Positions 1 through 11,220 of a stretch of DNA of 64,000 nt are shown one piece after another (positions within the stretch are counted from its first letter, which is position 1; each line of letters starts with the position of its first letter). The stretch comes from Utricularia gibba (lineage: Eukaryota > Streptophyta > Magnoliopsida > Lamiales > Lentibulariaceae). The DNA is taken from positions 3,410,001-3,474,000 of the forward strand of contig NEEC01000004.1 in the NCBI GenBank assembly GCA_002189035.1. The letters run 5' to 3'. Position numbers and translations under genes: made by a program. Below the pieces are notes generated by a model. That model did no database searches, was not told the DNA's origin, and saw only the letters and a program-made list of their open reading frames with translations.

Positions 1-235
1 ACCGAGTCCTGAGTTCTGCAGACGTCGGTTACTTTCTACGCCTGCTATGTGATCTCGCTTTTCAGATATTGGCCGCCTGCTCTGCCGTAATTCGGCCGCT
101 TTTCATACTGTGCTATACAGCCACCGCTGTCAAATTTCTGACATATATCGGCCTGTCGACTGGTGCTATCTTGTCAGAGCTGCTTTTGGCGACCTTTTTG
201 GAGCCGATTATCCTTAACCGATTTATACCCCATCA
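1..235 (-). repeat. 3' LTR of the Gypsy element, truncated by window edge
   Basis: This stretch aligns without gaps to 5393-5627. I count 29 mismatches in 235 positions by eye (about 88% identity), of which about 25 are transitions, mostly C/T and G/A, as expected from decay of methylated cytosines. The LTR terminus is the CCCATCA at 229-235 (TGATGGG on the minus strand). Next to it, at 236-250, the minus strand is purine-rich (GAGGGGCTGAA) and fits a polypurine tract. Confidence 0.85.
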
Positions 236-457
236 TTCAGCCCCTCTGATTTACCGACATTGGCTGATCCAAGGCAAGTCGGTGGATCAGAATTATGACT
301 ATACTGATTTCGGGCATACCGCTTTTCTATGAGTAGGTCTCAAATCGATTCAAAATGATTTCTTCGCCATGCGTTGCTTCCTGGGCACGCCACACTTTTT
401 TCCACTCATTCTGGGCACTCCAAACAATGTGCCGTTTCGCCTTCCGAATACCTCCCT

Positions 458-465
458 TATAAATA
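458..465 (+). promoter_or_regulatory. Candidate TATA box of the antisense gene in the Gypsy element
   Basis: TATAAATA sits in a C-rich context on the plus strand, that is, opposite to the element's gag-pol sense. It lies 288 bp upstream of the ATG at 746 that may start the antisense protein. A TATA match alone is weak evidence; the support is its position ahead of a coding-like, apparently spliced stretch. Confidence 0.4.
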
Positions 466-745
466 CGCCTTTTTTTCGTCATTTCTCCCCTTTGCTTTCT
501 TTGTTCTTTCGTGAAGTTTCAGCGCCGTTCGTGCTTTGTCGTGTTCGCCGCCGTGTTACTCATCGGAAACCGCAAGTCCTTCTGGTATCTGTAGTTTCTC
601 TGCATCTTTCTCACATTCCTGGGTTAGTTATGCGTTCCGCTGGATTTTTGAAACCCTCTTCTTCTCATCCTAATCCCTCCACGGGTTTCTGCTCTTCGTT
701 CGTCCCCTTTGCAACTTCCTCCCCCTTTCAGTTCTCGAAAACGAA

Positions 746-2620
746 ATGGGCAGAAGATCTAGCGCACTGAACATCCTGCAATCCACTCCAAATATTTAAT
801 TCCGGAAGAATATATCATTTCTCAAACTAGGGATGGTCAGATTCCTTGGGGATCTGGGGAAAGGCCTCTTCCCCGTTTTAGTCTCCCCATCCCCATTGCC
901 TATTTAGAAAGCGGCCTCCGATTTCTGCTCCATCCTCTACTTGTTCAGTTTCTTCATATGTTTGCAACCCCCCTCTATTGCCTAGCCCTGAATTTGATCT
1001 TCTACTTTATTGCCTTCTTGTTCTACTCGGCGGGTATGGATCTAACAATGACCTCGATGGTTTTTTTTTTCAACTCTTCAAAGTTGCAGTCAGAAAAGCT
1101 AAGTCGCTGATGCATGAGCGTGCTCACTTTCAATTTCACCAGTTCGAAGATCATCCCGATTTCATCGTTAAACCTCCCGATACCCATCATGATTGGTGGT
1201 CTTCCTTTATTTGGGTGGCTCCCCCCATAGGAGCTAGATGGAACTTCCCGATTAAGCCTCCTGGTCCCTTTGAGGTTAAACCATCTGGCCGCTTTCGCCC
1301 TTCTAACGATTCTCGAAGAGATGTGTATCGGAGGCTCAGCGAATGCTCTGTGAAATACGAGTCCCAGTCACATTCGGGGGGGGGGGGGGCATGGTCCGAT
1401 TTCATCATTCCCCCCGGTTCTGAGTTAGAATTTTGTCATCTCTTTCAATCTCCACCCAATATCCCTGTTATTTCTGGTACACCTCCCACTTCTGATTCGA
1501 TAAATCCATTTCCCTCAGATCTGGTTCCCGAATCTTCTGTTTGCCCTTCGCCTCAAAAGAAAAGAAAAAGAGTTAAGGTTCACACACAGAAACCTTCTAA
1601 AAGGCACAAAGGTAGTTATGTTCTGCCACCCTGAATTGTAATGCCTTTATCGTGTTTCACCGCCTTTCCAACTTTCGCATGCAGCTGAAGAGATGGTACG
1701 ACGGAGTGCCCTGGAGGACTCAGTAATGGCCCGTTTCTTAGTTGAGATGCAGAGGATGTGGGTGCCCGAGGTGACCTCTTCCGCACAGGTTTGTTTTTCC
1801 GTATATTGATTTCAAATTCCCGAGTCTGACCCATTTCATTTCTTCCTCTAGGCCGGTTTTCCAGAAGTTCAGCCAAATGCTGTCGATTTGACTGTGGAAG
1901 GAGGCCGGGTAATTGGGGTTCCTGAGATTTGGGAAAAGGAAGCTGTCTCCCTCGCCAACACCTGCCGAAAGTCCAGCTCTCGGCGTGAGCCCCTTTTTCG
2001 CTAGCGCCTCCACATCGGCTCCTCCGAACGATGCAGAAAGGGGTTCTGATCCACCGATTGAGATAAGGGAGGATCCTGCCCCTACCACCGTCTTCTTTTC
2101 CACCGGAGCTGAGAAAGGCCTTAGAGGAGACGACTTCGAATGTCTCGGGAGCTGAGCCCGAAATTATACTCGAGGGGATTTGGCAGGTATTTCTCTTCTT
2201 TCCCGAGATTATACATATTCGGATACCGATTTGATGATCTTTTTCCCAGGTCTTCTTTCCAAGGGAATAGGGTCCACTTCAGAGGAAGTTTCTCAGCTCC
2301 GAGCTCAGGTTGCGGCACAGGATGCCAGGATAATGTCGTTGGGAGAGTAAGGGAGCGTGCTGAGGAGTATTCTTGGGAAACGTACCCATTGGAAGAAGAG
2401 TAACAAAACCTAGTCGGTGAGATGGGGAAGGCGATCGACGACGCCAACTCCGAAAATGAGAGTTTTAAAGTGCGTTTCGAGGAGGCGGAAGTAGAGTAAA
2501 AGCAGGCCAAGGATCGCATTTCGATCGTGGAAGCAGAGTTGCTTAATCAAGAGGCATCTCGGGGGAAGCTTATTAAAGACTTCGTGAACTCGGCTTGCTT
2601 TTTCGAGTTATCAGATATCT
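746..2620 (+). pseudogene. Antisense, apparently spliced gene inside the Gypsy element (degenerate)
   Basis: The plus strand has a broken coding region running against the element's sense. Recognisable pieces are 978-1634 (218 codons; W-rich central part, then P/S-rich and a basic KKRKR tail), 1690-1788 (motif MVRRSALEDSVMARFLVEM), 1852-2186, and 2250-2620, which reads as a coiled-coil-like E/K/A-rich region (SQLRAQVAAQDARIMSLGE, then KAIDDANSENE). Two 63-bp intervals look like introns with GT..AG ends and pyrimidine-rich 3' ends: 1789-1851 and 2187-2249. Joining across the second does not keep the frame cleanly, consistent with decay. It resembles the 'putative gypsy-type transposon' proteins annotated in many plant genomes, which have an N-terminal W-rich domain and a coiled-coil tail. 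Function unknown. Confidence 0.55.
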
Positions 2621-3199
2621 ACGCAGGAGATTTAATTGGTTTGCTTCTATACCAACAGCGACAGCAATTCAGCTGAGAATTCGAGCTGTCAATCATGGAT
2701 CTGCGCTTCGATAGGATAAACCGTAGATTTAGTCCCAACCTTCTAATAGTTTTCTTTGAGCAATACAGCACAAGTCGCAATAGAAATCCCAAGGAGCCGA
2801 ATATGAACAGTGTAGTGGCAAAAGATGAGTCCAAAAGTCTGAAAAGGAGTACACACAAAATCCAAAGAATGAAACAGTATGATTTTGGACAAAAAGGGGG
2901 ATAAGATGAAGAGAGAAGGTAGATCTCCCCATTGGAGACTCATGAAAGCTTTCTCGAGACGGTTTTCTGGGGGGAAAGTCACAGAAGAACCATGGAGGAC
3001 GAAGAAGAAGATTTCAGCTACACTTGAACTTTTTGTTTATCAGGAAAACTATTTCTAATTAGGAATAGATTAAGCTTTCAGCGTGGACTGTTTATCATCT
3101 TCTATCTTTGTTGCACAACGACATGAACATGTTCTGGTTACTAGGTTATGAAAATGTTTTTCAGAGCCAAGATGTATTTCTCTATCACTGTGTACCGAG
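2621..3199. other. Unassigned interior of the Gypsy element
   Basis: Between the antisense gene and the RT fragment I recognise no conserved protein in either orientation. On the minus strand the RT similarity stops abruptly near 3200, so this segment probably marks the edge of the internal deletion that removed the rest of pol, or a later filler insertion. Confidence 0.5.
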
Positions 3200-3480
3200 T
3201 TTCGGCAAGGGGTAAGGATCTCTTTCATAGCAGGCGTTGAGGTTGCTGAAGTTGACACATATCCTCCATTTTCCACCGGGCTTCGGGACGACAGCCGGGT
3301 TGGCTACCCACTCAGACTATTGAATCTCCTTCACATAGCCGACTTCCATGAGCTCCCTTATTTTCTCTTTGATAATTCGGCCGCTGCTTTTGCCGGACCA
3401 GTTTCGCCCCCGAGTATGTATCAATACGATGCTCGGTGATAGATCAATGGATGCCTACAAAGTCTGCCGCTGCCCAATGA
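3200..3480 (-). pseudogene. Reverse transcriptase fragment (Gypsy pol)
   Basis: The minus-strand translation gives the N-terminal part of a Ty3/Gypsy RT: ITEHRIDTYSG, then RQKQRPNYQRE, IRELMEVGYVKEIQ, a stop, SEWVANPAVVPKPGGKW, RICVNFSNLNACYERDPYP. This is the familiar stretch leading into the first RT catalytic block. At least one frameshift (near 3365) and one in-frame stop (near 3325) break it. The YxDD catalytic block is absent, so it is a remnant. It follows the end of gag by less than 100 bp, leaving no room for a protease domain. Confidence 0.88.
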
Positions 3481-3547
3481 TCTCTTCCGTGCTTTCCCAT
3501 ATTCATCGATTTCGGTCCCCCCAGATATCACATGGATTTCCCGAACT

Positions 3548-4611
3548 CTACGGTACATCCTGTCCTCTGTCGGGGTTCAGTCCCCTGCTAGCACTCGGGG
3601 TTTCCCTTGTTGATTTTGAGGGGAATTTTGGATACCGGTTACCCTCATTCCTCGGACATTCGTTATGTCCCATGTTCCGTTCCGCTATTGGCGTAGGATT
3701 TCGCGTCGTGTTATTTGTCCCTCTGCCAGCATGATATTGTTCAACCATCCTTCTCATTATCCGGCAATCGACTGTATTGTACCATGTTGTCTTGTGTATT
3801 TCACAATAGACATCCATTCTAGTTGGTTCCACCTGATATACTTCACGGCGTTTATTCGGCCGGGGGCCCGGATAGGTTGTGTTTCTTGTTGTGAGACCGG
3901 ACGGATTTCTAAACGGCTTTTCATTTTGGCCCTAAGGTCGTTGTCAACTCGGATGTACTTGATGATTTTCCTTAGCAATTCTCCGAGATTCTTCGGTGGG
4001 GACTTAGATAGACTTTGTCCTAGTTTCGACGTTTCTAGGGCCCGCTTCATTATTTCCACCCTTTCCTTCAAATCCAATTGGACATCATGTGCTAGGCAGT
4101 TAAATCGATCGATGAATCTTCTCAAGCTCTCTTTCCTGTGGTCATACCGAATAGAATACAGTGCTGCCTTTGAGGGTGGAGCTTTGATGTTGATAGCATA
4201 TTAGGTAGTAAAGAGCAACACCAGCTCCCGATAGGATCCCACACTGCATGGTTCCAACTGCTTAAACCAAGTCTTTGCTCCCTTTTGGAGCGAGCAAGAG
4301 AATAGCTTACATTTCATGGCCTCCGAATGCCGGACCGTGCCCATCCTCATGTCAAAATCGGTCACATGAGATATGGGGTCTCCTTTTCCATCGTACGTGG
4401 GCAGTCCATCGGGGGCTCTAAATCCCCTCTCTGGCTCTTCCCGAATTAGCTCATCCGAGAAAGGATCAAAGCGCAACGCTGGGGTTCCTGCTGCTCCTTC
4501 AACACTACTCTTCAGGGCTAGGTTAATATTGGCCAGAACGTCCCCTCTTCCACTGCAAACATTCTGATCAAAGGCATCCCTGAAGCGCCTACTCTCCCTT
4601 CCTCTTGGCAA
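3548..4611 (-). pseudogene. Gag of the Gypsy element (Retrotrans_gag)
   Basis: Two minus-strand stretches give a plant Gypsy gag. 4611-4201 contains PFSDELIREEP, then LPTYDGKGDPISHV and KGAKTWFKQLEPCSVGSYREL, the typical Retrotrans_gag motif. 4125-3757 continues with RRFIDRFNCLAHDVQ, and an overlapping frame (3832-3548) has YCEIHKTTWYNTVDC, matching the C-terminal region ahead of the protease. A break lies between 4201 and 4125 and a frameshift near 3800. In an intact element it would form the capsid. Confidence 0.85.
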
Positions 4612-5072
4612 TGTCCGTATGCCGATAAGTCTTCGTCTCTCACAAATCTAGTCTAGTTCCCTCTTTAGCTCTTCTTCCCTTTTTTCCATGATTTCGCCAG
4701 TCGCATTTTCCCAATCCATTCCCGGTTCATAGATGACTTATTGTGCCTCTTTCTTCATAGCATCTCCTCCTCGGTTTCGGATTCGGTCTCCGTGTCTGGG
4801 GGGTATTCCGGAATCAGGGGTTGTTTTTCCGCTCGTGGTGTGGTTTCGGGTGTCCCCTTCTAGGCGTTGGAATTCAACCCCGAAGGTGCCCTAAAGTCGG
4901 AGAGGATTTCCGTTAGAAGGGCCTTCAGTTGCTCCCTGCTGGTGATCATAAGACCGGGGTCTTGTACGCCGGCGCTTCCTTCGTGGACCGAGTTGGTGGC
5001 TGTGCTATTTGCCGCCATGATCGATGTTTAGTGAGCGGTTTCTGTCGATTTCTCGAGTGGGACAATAGATCT
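4612..5072 (-). other. Gag N-terminal region and leader of the Gypsy element
   Basis: On the minus strand this lies between the PBS and the recognisable gag. It carries no long uninterrupted ORF; short E/D-rich stretches look like a decayed gag N-terminus. No other feature is visible. Confidence 0.5.
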
Positions 5073-5090
5073 GCCCCACGGTGGGCGCCA
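5073..5090 (-). other. Primer binding site of the Gypsy element
   Basis: Read on the minus strand from 5090 the sequence is TGGCGCCCACCGTGGGGC, eleven bases inside the inferred LTR end at 5102. Plant Gypsy elements commonly begin their PBS with TGGCGCC, complementary to a tRNA 3' end GGCGCCA. I do not assign a particular tRNA. Confidence 0.75.
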
Positions 5091-5101
5091 AAATAAGTCT
5101 T

Positions 5102-5627
5102 TGTTAAGGGTGAAAATCGGAGTCCGAGGTGGAACCGATTTTCGGGTTACTAGTGCAGCTGGAAATACCACACCTATTCGTGCTTCTTTATGATTCGCTC
5201 GATTCGACCAGCAAAAATAAAAGTGAACGAAGATTTTTACGTGGAAACCGCCAAAGGGCGGAAAAACCACGGAGCTATCGGAGAAAATGGGGTTACTAGA
5301 CGGAGATAGTGAAGAAAGGTACAAGTTGAGAGGCTTCGAGTTGAACCCTTTCTCCGTAATGATATCTTCTATTTATAGAAGAGGTCGATCTGACCGAGTC
5401 CTAAGTTCTGCAGAAGTTGGTTACTTTCTATGCCTGCTATGTGATCTTGCTTTTCAAATATCGGCCGCCTGCTCTGCTGTAATTTGGCTGCTTTTCAGAC
5501 TGTGCTATATGACCACCGCTGCCAGATTTCTGACGTATATCGGTCTGTTGACTGGTGTTATCCAGTCAAAGCTCTTTTTGGTGATCTTTTTGGAGCCGAT
5601 TATCCTCAGCCAATTTATACCCCATCA
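5102..5627 (-). repeat. 5' LTR of the Gypsy element
   Basis: Complete LTR of about 526 bp. On the minus strand it begins TGATGGGG at 5627 and ends CCTTAACA at 5102, giving the usual TG..CA ends. Its first 235 bp align without gaps to window positions 1-235. The bases just outside (5628-5632, GTCTT) would be one copy of the target duplication, but the partner is off the window. Confidence 0.8.
5370..5377 (-). promoter_or_regulatory. TATA box of the Gypsy LTR promoter
   Basis: TATAAATA on the minus strand, about 250 bp inside the 5' LTR start, in the expected U3 region. Confidence 0.6.
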
Positions 5628-6590
5628 GTCTTGAATTATACGAAATTTTTAAAACCTCTATATAAATTTATAATCTCATTTTAAACCTAATAATTAAACA
5701 ATTAATCTCACTGCAATACCTTTATTTAAATTCATGTAAATTAAGTTCATTTTATCACATTCTTATCAATAAAACACTACCTAAATATTACTACACCTCA
5801 ATCAATTAAAAAAAGTGATTTAAAGAATCACTTTTAACTCTTTAATGACTTTTACAAGTTGATTTTTTTCTTTTAAAAATGATTGCATCTTTGAGATGAG
5901 AAGGGCTGAATTTGCAATCTCAATAACCTAAAACCTACATGGTGGCCAAAGTCGCATGTCGTTTGGGATGTGTATCACATGATTTTGTGATGCAATATAT
6001 TTTATTTAATATTTTGTGAATATTTAATGTCGTAAAAACTATTTATTTTATATTATAAAACACAAAAAACTTACCTCAATAGACTAAGTATTTATTTATA
6101 TCAAAATTTTAAAATTTTCATCAACATATATTTGTCATATATATATATTATTTTATAAAAAAAAACAGAATTATATTATATTAAAAATTTCGAAATTGGA
6201 GAATAAAATAGATTAACTGTTGCTTAAAAATATGTAAAATTATTTAAAATTATAATATATTTTATACTGAAATTTAAATGATGATTTTGAATAAATAAAA
6301 ATGCATATTAATATGTTTATTAAAAGTATTAATATTAATTTGTGATAATGTTAAACATTGAAGTATTTTGCAAATGAGTATATGCAAATTATAAATATGT
6401 TCAAAATATAAGGTATTTTACCAATAAATTTGAAAATATTAGATACTTCACTAATTCCCCCTTTGTTTTTACATCAATCATAAAATTCATCATTTTGTAT
6501 CATTTGACTTGACTAAGTTTCTAAGAACTAGTGATTTTCTTTTTTTATGTATAGATCAAACTACAAGAATTTCAACCAATAATGAACTAA
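5628..6590. other. AT-rich spacer
   Basis: Very AT-rich sequence with no sustained coding frame on either strand. It could hold the left terminus of the MuDR-like element that follows, but I could not match a terminal inverted repeat. Confidence 0.5.
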
Positions 6591-6599
6591 TATTACTAA

Positions 6600-9500
6600 A
6601 TATTAGAGAAAATCATTATCCTGAAAACGATGACCTTAAAATTCCAAATGTAGAACCAACTGACAAACCAATATCTCAGTTGCCTGATCATCTAGACATT
6701 CATACACTTGACCATCCCTTGAAATTTTTGGAATTAATATCTTACCTTATGGAACTGTTCTTGATGTGATTGGATGGAGTGTTGAAGTTAATATTGATGA
6801 TGTTGTTCCTCCATCACTGAGCAATAATCAATTTCTCTGGAGTGATCTTATACCCAAACAATGAAGTTGAAAAGGGAATACAATTTTCAGATAGACAGAG
6901 TTTGATTGATGTTGTCACTTTATATCATTTATTGGTTGCGAAACGAACTTTTTATGTTGATCTTATCGTTAATGAACCACACATGGGATGTTACACATGC
7001 ATTAGCGAGTTCTCATGTGAATGTTTCACTCAAATTTATTGCACAATGGTCGAAAGCTCATCTTATAGGCACTTACACTGCAAATGATGTGAGAAGATTT
7101 ATGAAACCAAAGTGGGATTACGACATTACATATTGGCTTGTATTGACATGTCTAATGTGTGCTTATGAGTTGTAATATAGCTCATGAGAGTCATCAACAA
7201 GAGAACTTCCTAAATATTTGATAGAGACGCAACGTGCAAATCCGGGTGCCATCATTAGATGGTGATGCGTGTCGTTTCCACAACAAATTTAATACTTTTA
7301 AAACTCATAAAACACAAAAACATAGTACGGGTGTCGAACACAAGGAGTTGTTTTTGAGTGAAAGGTGAGGCACCCTGAATACAACTGTCACGATTTGTAA
7401 ACGGTTTTGAAGATAAAAGGTGTGAGAAACGTTGGTGATGAAGCTTGAGTAAGGGAATAAGGGGATTTTGAACAGACAACTAAAATAAACGTAAGCGATG
7501 AACCTTAAATAAAGTAAGTGTTCCTGGGCTTGGAATCCTATCCAGTTATGTTCGCTGCATCTTTACTCTTCTCTGGTCCTCTCGAGTACTCGGTTATAGG
7601 AGTAAGGAATTGCCTACCCTCCCTTACACTCTCTTGCAAGAAGGCACGGGAATAGCCCGATGTTGCTCCTCCTTGGACGAACGTGAGAATAAGAGGTCCT
7701 GCCAGCGTACCCTCACGGCCGAATTGCGCGCGTGTGCCCGAGTGTTGCCAATGACCCAATGAGTCCAGATACGAGGTCACTACCTGTCCATTGATCCTAA
7801 GGTACGGCCACAGACAAAACGTTGTCTTCCTCCTACCAAAAGGGCTCGAGTTGGTGCTTTCCACCTTGCTCCTTTCCAAAATCCGCGGGTAGTGATCAGC
7901 TAACCATGAACCTTGAACAATGGGACTGTTACAGAAAGACAACATAGTCGCGCGAAGACATACGAAACCCGTTCGGATTCAGAGAAAATGTGAAGATAAG
8001 CTAATGATACATAGATTTGGGGGTGTTCCAACCCAGAAACGGAAGCTTCTAGCCGCGAACGACCATACAAACTAAAGGAAACGAAACAAGGTTCTAGAGA
8101 GAAGCTAGAGGAAAATTCATCTAGAGAGAAAAAAAAGGGAAAACTAAATTGAAGGTAAAAACTAAACTTGTTTGAACAGAATTGAACTTTATTGAGAGTC
8201 TGAGATTTCATGTCTCTATGATTCTGCTGAACTTGGGATGACTTGCAAGCAACATCTGACACTGGTACGCTAATGATGTTGCCTGTCAGAGACTCCCGTG
8301 TTCCGCACATCAAGGCTCATGATTAGGTGTCTGCAGTCTTCTGGAAATCAAGGGAATGTCAGCTCGGGAAAATCCAATTTGTCGCCATCAAATGCCATCT
8401 TTCTCTCACTTCCTGCCACGTGTGCGCCTTTAGAAAAACTCAATTAAAACTAGTAAAATTAATAGATAAAATACAAGATTTAGGATAATTACTCTAAACT
8501 AGATAAAAACCCAAATCTCACATTATAGACTCATAATTAGACACTTCTAATTACATTTAAACATAAAAACAACCTAAGAAATAATAAAAAAATAACACTT
8601 AACAGATGGCAACATAATATGGGTGAAAATTGACAACTATTGCTACATAATTTGTTTTGAGTATTTGGACTTACCATTCAAGCATTTCAATATTGTTGAC
8701 CAATATTATGCATTGATGCAACACATCTTCACAGTTGGTATGGATACAAATTGCTTGTATGTGTTACTATTGATGCAAATAATTGTGTTTGTTCCATAGC
8801 ATATGCCTTTATGCCAAAAGAATCTAGGGATGACTGAGCTTGGTTTCTTCAACAACTTAATAAGAATGTTGTTCAAGTACGTCGAGATGTCTGTTTCATA
8901 AGTGATTGAGGACCATGACTCATAGCAGAATATAAAGCATATTCAGTGAATTATCGATGGTGCATTTTCCACATTCGTAAGAATACAGTAAATCATATAG
9001 GATCAAGATCATCAAGTATTTCTAATTTAGTCAGAAAAGCAGTCTTTGCAACAACAAAGCGCAATTAAAATATGGTGAAATTATCACATGCATATGGACT
9101 TTTGCAAACAAGGTTTCATTGTAAATTCTTAATCGTAATAATTGACATGCGCATGCTCAACTCTAATATATGAAAACTAATGAAAAACCAAAGAAAACGA
9201 AACTAAATCCCAAAAGGCTTATGATTACTTTGTCGATATTGGTAAAGAAATGTGAATTCTACTTTCTAGTCTTGGAAGAGCTAGGTATGTGATAAATTTA
9301 TTAATTATAAATAACTAATTTTTTTCATAATTACATTTGATTTTTTTTTTATAAGCATACTATTATGACAACAAACCACATAGAAGTAATGAATCGGTTT
9401 TACACGATGTCTGATGTCATTCTCCAATGCAAATAGCAAAGGTATATGACAAGATAATTATACTTGTATCTACTAAAAGAACAATCGTTAAGTACAAATT

Positions 9501-10500
9501 CATGTCCAATTTACTTTTGAAAAAGATCGAGAATACTTTGAATAATATAGAGAAGCAGCATGTCAAAGATATTCACAATGCATACTATATGGACGTTGAG
9601 TAAATGATTTGTAGAATAAAATATTACAACAAATACAGACACTTTAATATACAACCTATAATTCAAGGAATCTTATTATTCATGTTACATCGATGGGAGC
9701 CATTCAACTTCCACATTCAAAGTAGATGTCAGCATAATGAATGTGAATGTGGTATTTGGCAACTCCACATGTACACATGTTATCATGCACAAGAGGTAAT
9801 TTTGTATTTTTTTAATTATATATTATTGATTTTATCTCACAATATTTAAATATGTAGACTCATCATCATGTGCAAATCAATCCTTGGGATAAGGCGTCCA
9901 TTTATTTTAAAATTTCCACATTGATGGATACACATGCAACCCAAGTTTATCTTTTACAAGATGAGAAAGATTAGGATCTAGCATTATTTATTCTTTTTTT
10001 TTATCCATCTCATCTCTGAACTAAGGTTGGGCGAGATATGACTATACGATATAAGGGTCCAATTGATTTCCAAACGTCACGGAGACATGGCCATCAAACA
10101 CAACAGGTACGTGATCTTGAAGGCATTTTTACACAGAATCCAGAAATATCTCAATCAACTCGAATATGTTCAAATCATACTAAAAATGATAATCCACACA
10201 CACTCAAGATGATACTCAATCAATAGGAAGACGCCATCCTCAAACTAGAAGTATGCTTGATGAGTTGGACACAAGATAGGACACGAATTTTCTATCTAAT
10301 AATATCCAAGTAGGGCAAAGTTCAAAATTTCGACATTCATCATATATGGGGATATCATCAGCTCCTCTTGTTCCTACAATTCACATATGTAGATATTCTT
10401 TATCAGATGTCTCACAATCAGTAGGACTTTCGTTGATACTTGGTTTAAATCCATCTGAATCTACATCAAGATCAGCTCGGTAGTTTACTTCTCTACTTCG
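6600..10500 (+). pseudogene. MuDR-like (MULE) transposase pseudogene, split by a solo LTR
   Basis: The plus strand shows a decayed Mutator-like transposase in order. N-terminal region at 6840-7190 (FSDRQSLIDVVTLYHL; IAQWSKAHLIG). ELPKYLIETQRANPGAIIRW at 7201-7262. After a 1342-bp insertion the catalytic region resumes at 8605: VFGLTIQAFQYC, YGYKLLVCVTIDANN, SIAYAFMPKESRDD, AWFLQQLNKNV, CFISD. The C-terminal SWIM-type zinc finger CECGIWQLHMYTCYH is at about 9740-9785, and a basic tail follows at 10030-10220. Several stops and frameshifts break it and no intact frame exceeds 90 codons, so it is dead. Terminal inverted repeats were not located. Confidence 0.85.
7263..8604. mobile_element. Solo LTR (1342 bp) inserted in the MULE transposase
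   Basis: The insertion begins TGATGCGTGTCG and ends ACACTTAACA, the TG..CA ends of an LTR, and is bounded by the 5-bp direct repeat GATGG at 7258-7262 and 8605-8609. Removing it and one GATGG rejoins the MULE reading frame (IIRW then QHNMGEN), so the boundaries are well supported. It contains no gag, pol or PBS, hence solo LTR. A diverged relative with the same 3' end lies at about 16050-17340. Sense orientation is unknown. Confidence 0.85.
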
Positions 10501-11220
10501 TAGGGTTATTCCACATTTTTTGCATTCAAAATGTAATAATAATAATTGATAATGTTTTATTTAAAATAATTATGAATTCTGTTTAATTTTTGTTGTATTG
10601 TAAAAAGATTGAAAATTTTGATTTTATTTTTATGAATTTCATTTAATATTAATTAACGTTACATAATATTAAATTATTTGATAATTTTTTAGTATAAAAT
10701 AAATATAATGAATAGTAATAAAAAATATGTCAAATATGAACTTTTTAAAAATGAACATACCATTTTATTTTTATTCAACTAGAATAATATGATTATTAAA
10801 GTTTGAAATATTATTAATTTTTATTATAAATATTGAAGATAATAATTTTAAGATATATATTATTTCAAATATATTCTAACTTTATTGTAATAATTGAAAA
10901 TAAATTCTAGTTCATAATATATAATATTTTTTAAAATTATAAAACTAATAAGTGAAAATATTAAATGAAGTTTAAAAATTAATTTATTTTAAACTTTAGA
11001 TATTTTACAAAGATATCAATAAAAGTATAAGTAAATTACAAATAAGATTACAAACTCAAGTACTTTACAAATTAAATGGGTCTACGTGGCTTTCTAGTTG
11101 CCACATTATTTTCACTCGTGGTGCGGTGTAGTTTATTAGAATTATACCCAGTCAAAAATGGTTTTAGAAATCTATCCAATGTATGTGAGTATGTGTGAAA
11201 TCTACCCATTTTTCTTTTTT
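10501..11220. other. AT-rich spacer
   Basis: Strongly AT-rich DNA with no coding frame I can support. A short GC-richer patch at about 11080-11140 may be the end of the MULE, but no partner at the left end was found. Confidence 0.45.

Larger units (their letters stand above)
1..5627 (-). mobile_element. Decayed, internally deleted Ty3/Gypsy LTR retrotransposon
   Basis: Read on the minus strand the order is 5' LTR (5627-5102), PBS (5090), gag (about 4611-3548), a short reverse transcriptase piece (about 3470-3200), a region carrying a gene on the opposite strand (about 458-2620), a purine-rich tract just before 235, and the 3' LTR (235 to beyond the window edge). Protease, most of RT, RNase H and integrase are missing and the coding parts carry stops and frameshifts, so it cannot be autonomous. 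An antisense gene between pol and the 3' LTR is known from the Tat lineage of plant Gypsy elements (Grande, for example), so I infer a Tat-like element; there is too little RT to prove it. The left boundary and left target duplication lie outside the window. Confidence 0.88.

Noticed and set aside
369-770. 133-codon plus-strand ORF
   Set aside because: No recognisable protein sequence; it overlaps the presumed promoter and leader of the antisense gene.
978-1634. 218-codon ORF as a normal host gene
   Set aside because: It lies inside a Gypsy element, is followed by broken pieces in other frames and has a G10 run within it; better read as part of the element's degenerate antisense gene.
7538-8313. 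Two overlapping minus-strand ORFs of about 135 codons
   Set aside because: Both lie wholly within the solo LTR defined by TG..CA ends and the GATGG duplication and resemble no protein.
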